From NCBI RefSeq assembly GCF_003931565.1, contig NZ_RRYI01000001.1, positions 248,001-312,000 of the forward strand: a stretch of DNA of 64,000 nt, written 5' to 3'. The first letter of the stretch is position 1; the number at the start of each line of letters is the position of its first letter. Below, in pieces: positions 7,374-15,304 of the stretch. The notes below the pieces were generated by a model. That model had not been told where the DNA came from and ran no database searches. It saw only the letters and a list, made by a program, of their open reading frames with translations. Source of the DNA: Caulobacter sp. 602-1 (GTDB taxonomy: Bacteria > Pseudomonadota > Alphaproteobacteria > Caulobacterales > Caulobacteraceae). Both the position numbers and the translations under genes were made by a program.

Positions 7374-9301
7374 ACCGCCCAGCAGCCGCAGCCCATGGCG
7401 CCCCAGAAGGAGCGGGCGTCGCTGGTCGGCGCCGCGCGGGCATAGGCCGAAGCGTGGTCGTGGCCGTGGACGTTGCAGCGGCTGGCGCAGCCGCAGGCGC
7501 TGGCGAGAGCCCGGGCGTGGCCGCGCGAGCGGTCCTGATAGCCGCCGAAGGTCCGCACCGGCGACCAGTCGGGCATGGGCGGCGGCAGCACCGGCGCCAG
7601 CTTGTCGTAGTCGCCCTGACCGTGAACGACCTTGCCGCCCAGCAGGGTGAGCACCGCCGACAGGTGCGGGATCTCATCTTCGGGCACGGTCATGTAGTCG
7701 TCCGACAGCACGGCCAGGTCCGCCAGCTGGCCGACGGCGATCTGGCCCTTCTTGCCTTCCTCGTTCGAGAACCAGGTGTTGGCGGTGGTCCAGAGGCGCA
7801 GGGCCTCCTCGCGGTCGACGCGGTTGGCCGGCGGGTAGAGCCGCGTGCCGCCCACCGTCTTGCCGGTCACCAGCCAGTTCAGCGAGACCCACGGGTTGTA
7901 GCTGGCCACGCGGGTGGCGTCGGTGCCCGCGCCCACGGGGATTCCGGCCTTCAGCATCTTGCCGATCGGGGGCGTGGCCTCGGCGGCCTTGGCCCCGTAG
8001 CGCTCCATGAAGTACTCGCCCTGGAACGCCATGCGGTGCTGCACGGCGATGCCGCCGCCCAGGGCCGCGATGCGGTCGATGTTGCGATCGCTGATCGTCT
8101 CGGCGTGGTCGAAGAACCAGTGCAGGCCGTCGAACGGCATGTCGCGATTGACCTTCTCGTAGACGTCCAGGGCCCGCGAGATGGTCTCGTCATAGGTGGC
8201 GTGCAGCCGCCAGGGCCAGCGGTTCTCGACCAGGTGGCGGATCACCGGCTCCAGGTCGGTCTCCATGCTTGGTGGCATCTCGGGACGCTCGACGCGGAAG
8301 TCCTCGAAGTCGGCGGCGCTGTAGACCAGCATCTCGCCCGCGCCGTTGTGGCGGTACGTGTCGTCGCCCTGGCCCGGCCTGACCTGCTTGGACCACGACT
8401 GGAAGTCCGACAGCTCGGCCTTGGGCTTCTGGGTGAACAGGTTGTAGCTGATGCGCAGGGTCAGCTGGTCGTCGGCGTGCAGCTTCTCGATGATCTCATA
8501 GTCGTCGGGGTAGTTCTGGAAGCCGCCGCCGGCGTCGATCACCCCGGTCACGCCCAGGCGGTTCATCTCGCGCATGAAGTGGCGGGTCGAGTTCAGCTGG
8601 TAGTCGGGCGGCAGCTTGGGGCCCTTGGCCAGGGTGGCGTAGAGGATCGTGGCGTTGGGCTGGGCCAGCAGCAGGCCCGTCGGTTCGCCCGAGGCGTCGC
8701 GCTGGATCTCGCCGCCCGGCGGGTTGGGCGTGTCCTTGGTGTAGCCGACGGCGCGCAGGGCGGCGCGGTTGAGGAGGGCGCGGTCGTAGAGGTGGAGGAT
8801 GAACACCGGCGTCTCGGGCGCGGCGGCGTTGATCTCGTCCAGGGTCGGCAAGCGCTTCTCGACGAACTGGTGCTCGGTGAAGCCGCCCACGACGCGCACC
8901 CACTGGGGCGGCGGGGTGTTGGCGGCCTGCTTCTTCAGCATGGCCATGGCGTCGGCCAGGGTCGGCACGCCGTCCCAGCGCAGCTCCATATTGTAGTTCA
9001 GCCCGCCGCGGATGATGTGCATGTGGCTGTCGATTAGGCCCGGGATCACGCGGCGGCCCGCAAGATCGATGATCGTCGGGTTCGGGCCGGCCGCGGCGCG
9101 AACCTCGCCCTCCTCGCCGACGGCGGCGAACCTGCCGTCGCGGACCAGCGCCGCGTCGGCGCGCGGGTTGCTGCGGTCGAGGGTGGTGAACTTGCCGTTG
9201 ATCAGCAGCAGGTCGCTTGCGGCCATAGGGGCGCTCCAAGTCGGGGTTGCAAAGGCGGAAACCAGGGCCGCGGCCATGACCGAGCGGCGCGAGGGCGTCA
9301 T
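7370..9301 (-). CDS. YtcJ-like amidohydrolase with Cys/His-rich C-terminal tail
   Basis: 643 residues. Signal-like N-terminus (RRSVMAAALVSAFATPTWSA; twin Arg at 5-6) suggests export. The amidohydrolase-3 fold is clear: GLIDSHMH with metal ligands His93 and His95, FDHAETIS in the middle, GAGTDATRV for the last metal Asp, and the C-terminal beta-sandwich (GQIAVGQLADLAVLSDDYM). After the catalytic domain comes a tail with many Cys and His (ACGCASRCNVHGHDH ... FWGAMGCGCWAV), which could bind a second metal. ATG 9301 and TGA 7370 each overlap a neighbour by four bases. It probably hydrolyses an amide or N-formyl group, substrate unknown. Confidence 0.9.
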   Translation of the reverse strand: MTPSRRSVMAAALVSAFATPTWSAPMAASDLLLINGKFTTLDRSNPRADAALVRDGRFAAVGEEGEVRAAAGPNPTIIDLAGRRVIPGLIDSHMHIIRGGLNYNMELRWDGVPTLADAMAMLKKQAANTPPPQWVRVVGGFTEHQFVEKRLPTLDEINAAAPETPVFILHLYDRALLNRAALRAVGYTKDTPNPPGGEIQRDASGEPTGLLLAQPNATILYATLAKGPKLPPDYQLNSTRHFMREMNRLGVTGVIDAGGGFQNYPDDYEIIEKLHADDQLTLRISYNLFTQKPKAELSDFQSWSKQVRPGQGDDTYRHNGAGEMLVYSAADFEDFRVERPEMPPSMETDLEPVIRHLVENRWPWRLHATYDETISRALDVYEKVNRDMPFDGLHWFFDHAETISDRNIDRIAALGGGIAVQHRMAFQGEYFMERYGAKAAEATPPIGKMLKAGIPVGAGTDATRVASYNPWVSLNWLVTGKTVGGTRLYPPANRVDREEALRLWTTANTWFSNEEGKKGQIAVGQLADLAVLSDDYMTVPEDEIPHLSAVLTLLGGKVVHGQGDYDKLAPVLPPPMPDWSPVRTFGGYQDRSRGHARALASACGCASRCNVHGHDHASAYARAAPTSDARSFWGAMGCGCWAV

Positions 9302-9591
9302 GTCTGCGACCTCTCGTGCGCGCTCTTGATGGCGGCGGCCTTGGCCTGGGCGAGCGTCGCGCCATCCGGCAGCTTGCCGAACACGTGATGGGTCGCGCCG
9401 ATGTGGAGGTAGGCGGCCAGCGATCGGCCGGCGATCGCCTCGCGCGCCAGCGGCGCCAGCTGTTCGCCGACCAGCATGCCTAGCAGCCCGACAAGCGCCA
9501 CGACCGGCGGAGCCGGCGAGCGCACATGCAGCAATCCGTAGATCGCGCCCACCAGCAGGCCGACGCCCAGGGCGACAACATACATCTTCAT
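9298..9591 (-). CDS. XapX domain (DUF1427) small membrane protein
   Basis: 97 residues from ATG 9591 (MKMYVVALGVGLLVGAIYG), preferred over the upstream start because it begins directly with the membrane segment. Two hydrophobic helices carry the XapX signature: VGAIYGLLHVRSPAPPVVAL then GLLGMLVGEQ. The soluble tail of about 40 residues contains two His (IGATHHVFGK). XapX proteins are poorly understood and were named from the xap nucleoside locus. Its stop overlaps the amidohydrolase start (ATGA), so the two are translationally coupled. Confidence 0.85.
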   Translation of the reverse strand: MKMYVVALGVGLLVGAIYGLLHVRSPAPPVVALVGLLGMLVGEQLAPLAREAIAGRSLAAYLHIGATHHVFGKLPDGATLAQAKAAAIKSAHERSQT

Positions 9592-9656
9592 CGGAACTCT
9601 CCCGCGCGGATGGAATGGGAACACGCGCGCGGCCAGCAGGCCGCGCGCCATCGCGG

Positions 9657-10313
9657 TCAGTGGGCTTCGGAGGCGTTGAACATGGTCCTGGCGTAGATGA
9701 TGCCCAGGCCGTAACCGCCGCCGTACTTCTTGGCGATACCGGTGGTCAGGTCGTAGGTCTCGCTGCGGGCCCAGTCCCGCTGAAGCTCCAGCATGTACTG
9801 CAGCGCGGTCATCGGCCGGGCGCCAGCCTGGATCATGCGCTGGACGGCGCGCTCGTGCGCCTCGGCGGAGACGTCGCCGCAGGCGTCGGAGATGAAATAG
9901 ACTTCATAGCCTTGGGCCAGCGCCGAGAGGGCGGGGCCGACGATGCAGACGCCGGTCCACAGGCCCGCCAGCACGATCCGGTCCTTGCCGATGGCGTTGA
10001 TCCGGTCGATGACGGCGGCGTCCTCCCACGTGTTCATCGAGGTGCGGTCCAGCAGCTTCTCGCCTGGGAACGGATCGGTGACTTCCGAGAACATCGGGCC
10101 GGAGAAGCTCTTCTCGGCCACGGTGGTCAAAATCGTTGAAACGCCGAAGCCGGCGGCGGCGCTGGCCACCAGGGCGGCGTTGTTGCGCAGGCTGACAGGA
10201 TCGATCGAGTTGGTCGCAAACGCCATCTGCGACTGGAAATCGATCATGATCAGCGTGTGATCCTTGGGCGAGATCAGTTGAGCGCCCGGCGTGGGGGTGG
10301 CCTTGATCGGCAT
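9657..10313 (-). CDS. Isochorismatase-like (cysteine hydrolase) family protein
   Basis: 218 residues. The fold hallmarks are present: LIMIDFQSQMAF with catalytic Asp25, and GLWTGVCIVGPALSAL with nucleophile Cys123, followed by ISDACGDVSAEAHERA. Ycac-like members act on small amides or are of unknown function. Isochorismatase activity itself is unlikely. It has no signal peptide and is cytoplasmic. It is the first gene of the minus-strand operon, 65 bp before XapX, so the operon promoter is probably in 10314-10435. Confidence 0.88.
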   Translation of the reverse strand: MPIKATPTPGAQLISPKDHTLIMIDFQSQMAFATNSIDPVSLRNNAALVASAAAGFGVSTILTTVAEKSFSGPMFSEVTDPFPGEKLLDRTSMNTWEDAAVIDRINAIGKDRIVLAGLWTGVCIVGPALSALAQGYEVYFISDACGDVSAEAHERAVQRMIQAGARPMTALQYMLELQRDWARSETYDLTTGIAKKYGGGYGLGIIYARTMFNASEAH

Positions 10314-10435
10314 CGGCGGTTCCTTGCTGCGGAAAGAATGGTCCGTCGATACTGTCGCCGAGGCGTTGGGGGGTCTTGTTCCAGTCCACGGCGATTTGGT
10401 CTGACTTGATCCGACCGTGACCGTGAACCGCCCGG

Positions 10436-10798
10436 CTACAGAGGGCCGAGGAATGTTTCCAAGGCTTCCTGGATGGCCTCGGGCGCGCAGGGCTTTTCAA
10501 GCACGCGACGTGTACCGCCGGCTTGCTCGTGCACACCCGCATCGGGGAAGGCCGTGATCAGGATGATCGGCAGGCTGGGATGGCTCTCGAACAGCCGGCG
10601 GGCCAGGTCCAGGCCCGACATTTGCGGCATGTGGACGTCGGAGATCAGACAGTCCCACTGCGAGGGGTCAAGCTCGAGGAAGGCGACGGCCGAATCGAAC
10701 GCGCGAACCGACAGCCCGAACGATCGCAACAAGCTCGTCATGCTCGAACGCACCAAGGCGTCGTCGTCGATGAGCGCGATGGCGCGCCGCTGGGTCAT
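10436..10798 (-). CDS. Receiver-only response regulator (FixJ/NtrC-type CheY-like domain)
   Basis: 120 residues: a single receiver domain with acidic pair Asp11-Asp12, phospho-acceptor Asp54 in SDVHMP, the ITAF switch Thr region and Lys102 in EKPC. No output domain follows, since the ORF stops right after the last helix (AIQEALETFLGPL). The sequence style (ALIDDDALVRSSMTSLLRSFG) is that of FixJ-type regulators that signal by protein-protein contact or have lost their HTH. No histidine kinase is adjacent. It lies 122 bp upstream of the isochorismatase gene on the same strand, but a regulatory link is only a guess. Confidence 0.9.
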   Translation of the reverse strand: MTQRRAIALIDDDALVRSSMTSLLRSFGLSVRAFDSAVAFLELDPSQWDCLISDVHMPQMSGLDLARRLFESHPSLPIILITAFPDAGVHEQAGGTRRVLEKPCAPEAIQEALETFLGPL

Positions 10799-11144
10799 GA
10801 GCGATCTCGGTATGCGCTCGCCGCGAGCGCAAGAGCTTCACGCCTTAGACCCTGTCGAAACCGGTTCAAACCCCTACACAAGTTTAGGGTGAACTGTGAT
10901 TTTTTATGCAAACTTCCGGCTCGGCGGGCGTTGGCCGCCGGCTCCAGGGCAGCGCCTCGGCGCCGCAAAGGGCCGCTCGCCGGCAGCCTTCAGGGGGGGG
11001 CGCAAACCGTTATGGAGTCCGCCGGAGGCGGTCGTATCGCGTTTGCGCGCGCCGACAAGACTTCCTGATACGCGCCGCGCCCTCGGCCAGCCTGCAAAAT
11101 ATTGCAATTGGACAATCAGGCCAAATCCGTCCGACGGCGCGCCG
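10799..11144. other. 346-bp gap between response regulator start and AEC transporter stop
   Basis: No convincing gene is seen. The part next to the regulator (10800-10920) is AT-richer and should hold its promoter. It includes an ACAAGTTTAG...TGATTTTTTATGC stretch. The remainder is GC-rich with short inverted repeats and a run of seven G near 10994. No terminator with a T-run was found. Confidence 0.4.
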
Positions 11145-12074
11145 CTATGCGAACACCCCCAGAAGCACGGTCACGGTCGCGATCGAGACGATGGTCGAAA
11201 GCAGAACCCCGTTGGCGACGATCGCGCCATCCCGCTGATAGAGGTCTGCGACCATGTAGGGACCTGTTCCCGTGGGAAGGGCCGCCAGGATGACCGCGAT
11301 CGCCAGGTCGCCGGGCGGGAGCGGCAGGAGGTAGCGTCCTAGAAGCCAGGTCGCCGCCGGCTGCCCGATCAGCTTGGCCGCCACGAGCGGCGTGACCACC
11401 GGCCAGGCGATCTTGCCGGGCGAACCGGCCAGGAACAGGCCCAGGGAGACCAGCGCGGCGGGGCTGGCGGCCGAGGCCAGCAAGGTCAGGAACCGATCGA
11501 TCCCGGCCGGAAGCGTCCAGCCCGAAGCCAACATCAGGCCGCCGGCGATCGGCGCGATGACGATGGGATTCTTGCCCAGGGCAAGCGTGACCTTGGCCGC
11601 AATGCTCAAAGCGCTGCCCTTGGCGGCGGAACCTGCCTCAACCACGACCAGGGCGACAGCGAAGAGCAGGCAGACGGTGATGATCGAGGCGATGCTGGCC
11701 GGCACCATGCTGGTCGGGCCGAACGCCGCTCCAAGAAGCGGGAAGCCGATGAAGCCGACATTGGCGTAGCCGGCCGTAAGTCCGTCGACCGAGGCATCCG
11801 CTGCGGCGGCGCCGCTCGCCATCCTGAGCGCGGTGGTCGCGCAGAAGACCAAAAGACAGCCCAGGCCGAACACCGCGATGAACCCGGGTCGGTAGAGCTC
11901 ACTCCACTGGGCCTTGGCGATGATGTCGAACATCAAGGCCGGCAGAGCGAGCCAGACGACGAAGCGGTTGAGTTCGCGCGCGGCGGTCGGTCCCAACCAG
12001 TTCAGGCGGCGCGCACCCCAGCCCGCGCCGATCAGGGCGAAGATCGGCAGGACGATGGTCGCCAGGGCGGTCAC
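11145..12074 (-). CDS. AEC family transporter (auxin efflux carrier-like permease)
   Basis: 309 residues with about ten hydrophobic helices in two repeats. Typical AEC features are LPIFALIGAGWGARRL at the start, AGYANVGFIGFPLLGAAFG in the first repeat and ALPTGTGPYMVADLY near the second-repeat crossover. Members export or import carboxylates such as malonate, malate or auxin-like acids. GTG 12074 is the start because GTGA overlaps the OsmC stop by four bases, showing translational coupling. No ATG start fits the first helix. Inner membrane; substrate unknown. Confidence 0.88.
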   Translation of the reverse strand: MTALATIVLPIFALIGAGWGARRLNWLGPTAARELNRFVVWLALPALMFDIIAKAQWSELYRPGFIAVFGLGCLLVFCATTALRMASGAAAADASVDGLTAGYANVGFIGFPLLGAAFGPTSMVPASIASIITVCLLFAVALVVVEAGSAAKGSALSIAAKVTLALGKNPIVIAPIAGGLMLASGWTLPAGIDRFLTLLASAASPAALVSLGLFLAGSPGKIAWPVVTPLVAAKLIGQPAATWLLGRYLLPLPPGDLAIAVILAALPTGTGPYMVADLYQRDGAIVANGVLLSTIVSIATVTVLLGVFA

Positions 12075-12469
12075 GCCGTCGCGCCAAGTTCGGTGGCGAT
12101 GTCGAATCCCGACTTGAGCGCCAGGGTCACGGGCGTGCGTTCGACGATATCGCGCAAGCGCGACAGCGCCGGCTCGTCGAGCGCGCCGACGACCACGACC
12201 TTGCGATCGATCAAGGGTCGTTCGCCGCGCAGGTCCAAGGCCAGTTCGACGCGGATTTCGACCGGCGCCCACCCCTTGTGCTCGGCGTACATGCGCAAGG
12301 TCGTGCCGGTGCAAGCCACCAGGCCCGCCAAGACCAAGCCAAAGGGGGAAGGCCCCGCGTCGGTTCCGCCCAGGGCGTGGGGCTCATCGGCGACAAGCCT
12401 GTGGCCGCCGACGTCGATCATCACCTGGAAGGGCGTGGGGGAGGTCGAGCCTTGGGCGCGAGAGGCCAT
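12071..12469 (-). CDS. OsmC/Ohr-family protein lacking the second redox cysteine
   Basis: 132 residues. The family pattern is clear: a substrate loop GGTDAGPSPFGLVLAGLVAC with Cys53, then a long helix (TTLRMYAEHKGW), then KVVVVGALDEPALSRLRDI. Ohr/OsmC peroxidases use two Cys, the second lying in a C-P-V motif. Here that position reads RTPVTLAL, with Thr replacing Cys. Two-cysteine peroxidase chemistry is therefore doubtful, and the protein may be a YhfA-like relative. First gene of a two-gene operon with the AEC transporter and divergent from the gluconate-dehydrogenase-like operon. Confidence 0.85.
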   Translation of the reverse strand: MASRAQGSTSPTPFQVMIDVGGHRLVADEPHALGGTDAGPSPFGLVLAGLVACTGTTLRMYAEHKGWAPVEIRVELALDLRGERPLIDRKVVVVGALDEPALSRLRDIVERTPVTLALKSGFDIATELGATA

Positions 12470-12581
12470 GATTATTCTCCTTCTCCCCCGCCGTCTTGCG
12501 CCCGCGCCGTCGGCGCGTCGTGTCGGCTTTGGCGGTGATTTGGCTGGAATTGGCGCGATGTTCTCGCCTGTCCGCGGGGCC

Positions 12582-12698
12582 CCATACCAAGGTTGGGGGC
12601 TTCACCCGAAGATTAGGGCCCTGGATTGCCTCGCCTTCTTCCGGCGCCGCGGTCTCTGGCCTGCGGCGGCGCACGCCAAGCCTAGACCCTTGGTATGG
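12582..12698. promoter_or_regulatory. 11-bp inverted repeat in the divergent OsmC / dehydrogenase promoter region
   Basis: CCATACCAAGG (12582-12592) is repeated as its exact complement CCTTGGTATGG (12688-12698), and the core CCAAGGTT recurs at 12587 and 12707. All lie in the 265-bp gap between two divergent operons, suggesting an operator with several half-sites. The binding protein is unknown and no regulator gene is adjacent. Confidence 0.4.
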
Positions 12699-12734
12699 AT
12701 GTCGAGCCAAGGTTCGTCTGGCTAGCCTTGCGGT

Positions 12735-13529
12735 GTGATCGTCATCGTGGAGAAGCCCGTGACCGAGGCCGAGAACACGTCCTCGCCAGCGCCCGACGCG
12801 CCGGCGCTCGAGCCATCCTGGCCCGCGTCGCAGCCGAGCAGGCCCACGCGTCGCGCGGTCCTTGCCGCCGGTGTTGGACCCCTCGCGGTCGGAGGCATGG
12901 CCGGCATGGTCAGCGGGTGCGCGCCTTCGGCGGCGCCGCAGCTCGATGACCGAGAGCCACAGTTTTTCACGCGCGCGGAATGGCGTTTCGTCAATGCGTG
13001 GGTCGACCGCCTTATTCCGCCTGACGCGACCGGACCCGGCGCGATCGAGGCAGGTGTTCCGGGCTTCATCGACCTGCAACTGGCCGGTCCTTACGGCGCG
13101 GGCGCTTACTGGTACATGAGCGGCCCCTTCCACCCGGACGCGCCGGCCACGCTCGGCTATCAGCATCCCCATACGCCGCGCGCGCTGTATCGCCAGGCGA
13201 TCGCGGGCCTGGACGCTGATGTCCGCCGGCGTCACGGCAAAGCCTTCGCCGCGCTCTCCCCGGATGCGCGCGACGCCTACCTGAAACTCGTCGAAGCCGA
13301 CGGCGTGGGTCTCGAGGGCGTCTCGGCCTCCGCATTCTTCGACCTGGCCTGGCGCAACACCCGGGAAGGGTACTTTTCCGACCCGATCCACGGCGGCAAT
13401 CGCGGCATGGCCGCCTGGCGCATGGTCGGGTTTCCGGGCGCGCGGGCCGACTTTACCGACTGGATGGACAAGCCCGGCGCGCCCTATCCGCTGGGCCCGG
13501 TCTCGATCGGCGGGCGCAAGTTCGGATGA
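12735..13529 (+). CDS. Gluconate 2-dehydrogenase subunit 3-like protein (Tat-exported)
   Basis: 264 residues. A twin-arginine signal (PTRRAVLAAGVGPLAVGG with Arg39-Arg40) precedes a Cys62 in SGCAP that could also be a lipobox. The mature domain (FFTRAEWRFVNAWVDRLIPPDATGPGAIEAGVPGFIDLQL, GPYG, ... FFDLAWRNTREGYFSDPIHGGN) is the gluconate_2-dh3 family. In these enzymes the small subunit chaperones the flavoprotein through the Tat pathway and anchors it in the periplasm. The start at GTG 12735 gives a long pre-region before RR. The stop overlaps the flavoprotein start (ATGA). Confidence 0.9.
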   Translation: MIVIVEKPVTEAENTSSPAPDAPALEPSWPASQPSRPTRRAVLAAGVGPLAVGGMAGMVSGCAPSAAPQLDDREPQFFTRAEWRFVNAWVDRLIPPDATGPGAIEAGVPGFIDLQLAGPYGAGAYWYMSGPFHPDAPATLGYQHPHTPRALYRQAIAGLDADVRRRHGKAFAALSPDARDAYLKLVEADGVGLEGVSASAFFDLAWRNTREGYFSDPIHGGNRGMAAWRMVGFPGARADFTDWMDKPGAPYPLGPVSIGGRKFG

Positions 13530-15304
13530 GCCCACGTCCCAAACCCGTCGACGCGGTGATCATCGGCTATGGCTGGACCGGCGCGATCATGGCCAAGACC
13601 CTGACCGATGCGGGTCTTTCCGTCGTGGCCCTCGAGCGCGGACCCATGCGCGACACAAGCCCCGACTTTTCCTATCCCCAGGTGGCTGACGAACTTCGAC
13701 ACGGGATCCGGGGCGAGTACTGGCAACCGCTGGCCCGGGAGACCGTGACCATCCGCCATCGCCTCGATCAGGAGGCCGTTCCCTATCGCCAATACGGCAG
13801 CTTCGTGCTCGGCAACGGGGTCGGCGGAGCGGGGACGCATTGGAACGGCCAGCAATGGCGCGCTTCGCCCGAGGATCTGCGATTTCGCAGCCACGTTCTG
13901 GAGCGCTACGGCGCCCAGGCCATCGGGCCGGACATGACCATCCAGGACTATCCCGTCACGTTCGAGGAGCTGGAGCCGCACTTCGACCACTTCGAGAAGG
14001 TGGCGGGCGTCTCGGGGCGCGCGGGCAATCTGCGCGGAACCCTGATGCCGGGCGGCAACCCCTTCGAGGGTCCGCGCAGCGATGCGTTTCCAAATCCGCC
14101 TGTCGCCGACATCGAAAGCTCGATCCGCTTCGCAAGGGCGGCGCGAGAGCTTGGCTACAACGCCTTTCCGATGCCCGCGGCCAACGCCTCGCGCGCCTAT
14201 ACCAATCCCTATGGGGTGCGCATGGGGCCCTGTAACCTCTGCGGCTTTTGTGAACGGTTCGGCTGCTTCCTCTATTCCAAGGCCTCGCCGCAGACGACCA
14301 TCCTGCCGATCCTGAAGCACCGCACGAACCTGGAGGTGCGCCCCAACGCCCAGGTCACCCGCATCCTGCTGGACAGCGACGGCAAGCGCGCCGTCGGCGC
14401 GGCCTATGTCGACGAGAAGGGCGATCTGATCGAGCAGCGCGCCGATCTGGTGATCCTCTCGGCCTTCCAGATGCACAACGTGCGTCTCCTGCTGCTGTCG
14501 GGGATCGGCGAGCCCTATGATCCGGCCACCGGCAAGGGCGTGGTGGGCAAGAACTACGCCTACCAGATGGTCTCGTCGGTCTCGGCCTATTTCGACAAGG
14601 ACGTCCACCTGAACCCCTTTATCGGGGCTGGAGCTGGCGGCCAGCAGGTGATCGACGACTTCAATTCCGACCACTTCGATCACACCGGCCTCGGCTTCAT
14701 CGGCGGCTCGTTGATCTTCGCCGGCGCCACGGGCGCGCGACCTATCGAGCAGATGAACCTGCCGCCCGATGCGCCCCGTTGGGGGGCTGGCTGGAAGGCG
14801 GCCGCGGCCGCACATTATGGCCACAGCATGAGCGTGGCGACGATGGGCGCGGTGATGTCCTACCGCGACGCCTATCTCGACCTGGATCCCACCTATCGCG
14901 ACGCACTCGGCCAGCCGCTGCTGCGCATGACCTTCAACTGGCATGAAAACGAGTACCGGCTGGCGGCCCACGCCAACGCCAAGGCCAGGTCCATCGTCGA
15001 GGCCATGAAGCCCAAGTCGATCGGCGTCAACTTGATCAAGCCCGGCGAGAACTACGACGTGCGCCGCTATCAGTCGACCCACACCACGGGCGGCGCGATC
15101 ATGGGCGCCGATCCCGCGACCAGCGTCATTAATCGCTACTCCCAGTCCTGGGACGTGCCAAACCTCTTCGTGATGGGCGCCAGCGCCTTCCCGCAGAACC
15201 TCGGCTACAATCCGACCGGCCTCTTGGCGGGTCTGGCCTATTTCTCGGCCGCCGAGATCCGCGATCGCTATCTGAAGGCCCCCGGTCCGCTGGTGGACGC
15301 ATGA
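13526..15304 (+). CDS. GMC oxidoreductase, gluconate-dehydrogenase-type flavoprotein subunit
   Basis: 592 residues. FAD-binding GxGxxG motif at the N-terminus (VIIGYGWTGA) and the GMC C-terminal half-site (STHTTGGAIMG ... QNLGYNPTGLLAGLAY). A Cys cluster MGPCNLCGFCERFGC in the middle is typical of membrane-bound gluconate/2-ketogluconate/sorbitol dehydrogenase flavoproteins and may hold an Fe-S cluster. There is no signal peptide of its own. It should be co-exported with the Tat subunit encoded just upstream, with which it overlaps by four bases. It oxidises a sugar acid or polyol in the periplasm and passes electrons to the cytochrome subunit. The exact substrate is unknown. Confidence 0.92.
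   Translation: MSPRPKPVDAVIIGYGWTGAIMAKTLTDAGLSVVALERGPMRDTSPDFSYPQVADELRHGIRGEYWQPLARETVTIRHRLDQEAVPYRQYGSFVLGNGVGGAGTHWNGQQWRASPEDLRFRSHVLERYGAQAIGPDMTIQDYPVTFEELEPHFDHFEKVAGVSGRAGNLRGTLMPGGNPFEGPRSDAFPNPPVADIESSIRFARAARELGYNAFPMPAANASRAYTNPYGVRMGPCNLCGFCERFGCFLYSKASPQTTILPILKHRTNLEVRPNAQVTRILLDSDGKRAVGAAYVDEKGDLIEQRADLVILSAFQMHNVRLLLLSGIGEPYDPATGKGVVGKNYAYQMVSSVSAYFDKDVHLNPFIGAGAGGQQVIDDFNSDHFDHTGLGFIGGSLIFAGATGARPIEQMNLPPDAPRWGAGWKAAAAAHYGHSMSVATMGAVMSYRDAYLDLDPTYRDALGQPLLRMTFNWHENEYRLAAHANAKARSIVEAMKPKSIGVNLIKPGENYDVRRYQSTHTTGGAIMGADPATSVINRYSQSWDVPNLFVMGASAFPQNLGYNPTGLLAGLAYFSAAEIRDRYLKAPGPLVDA

Noticed and set aside
10840..10880. GGTTCAAACCCC resembling a tRNA T-arm
   Set aside because: Stem pairing fails and the other arms are absent.
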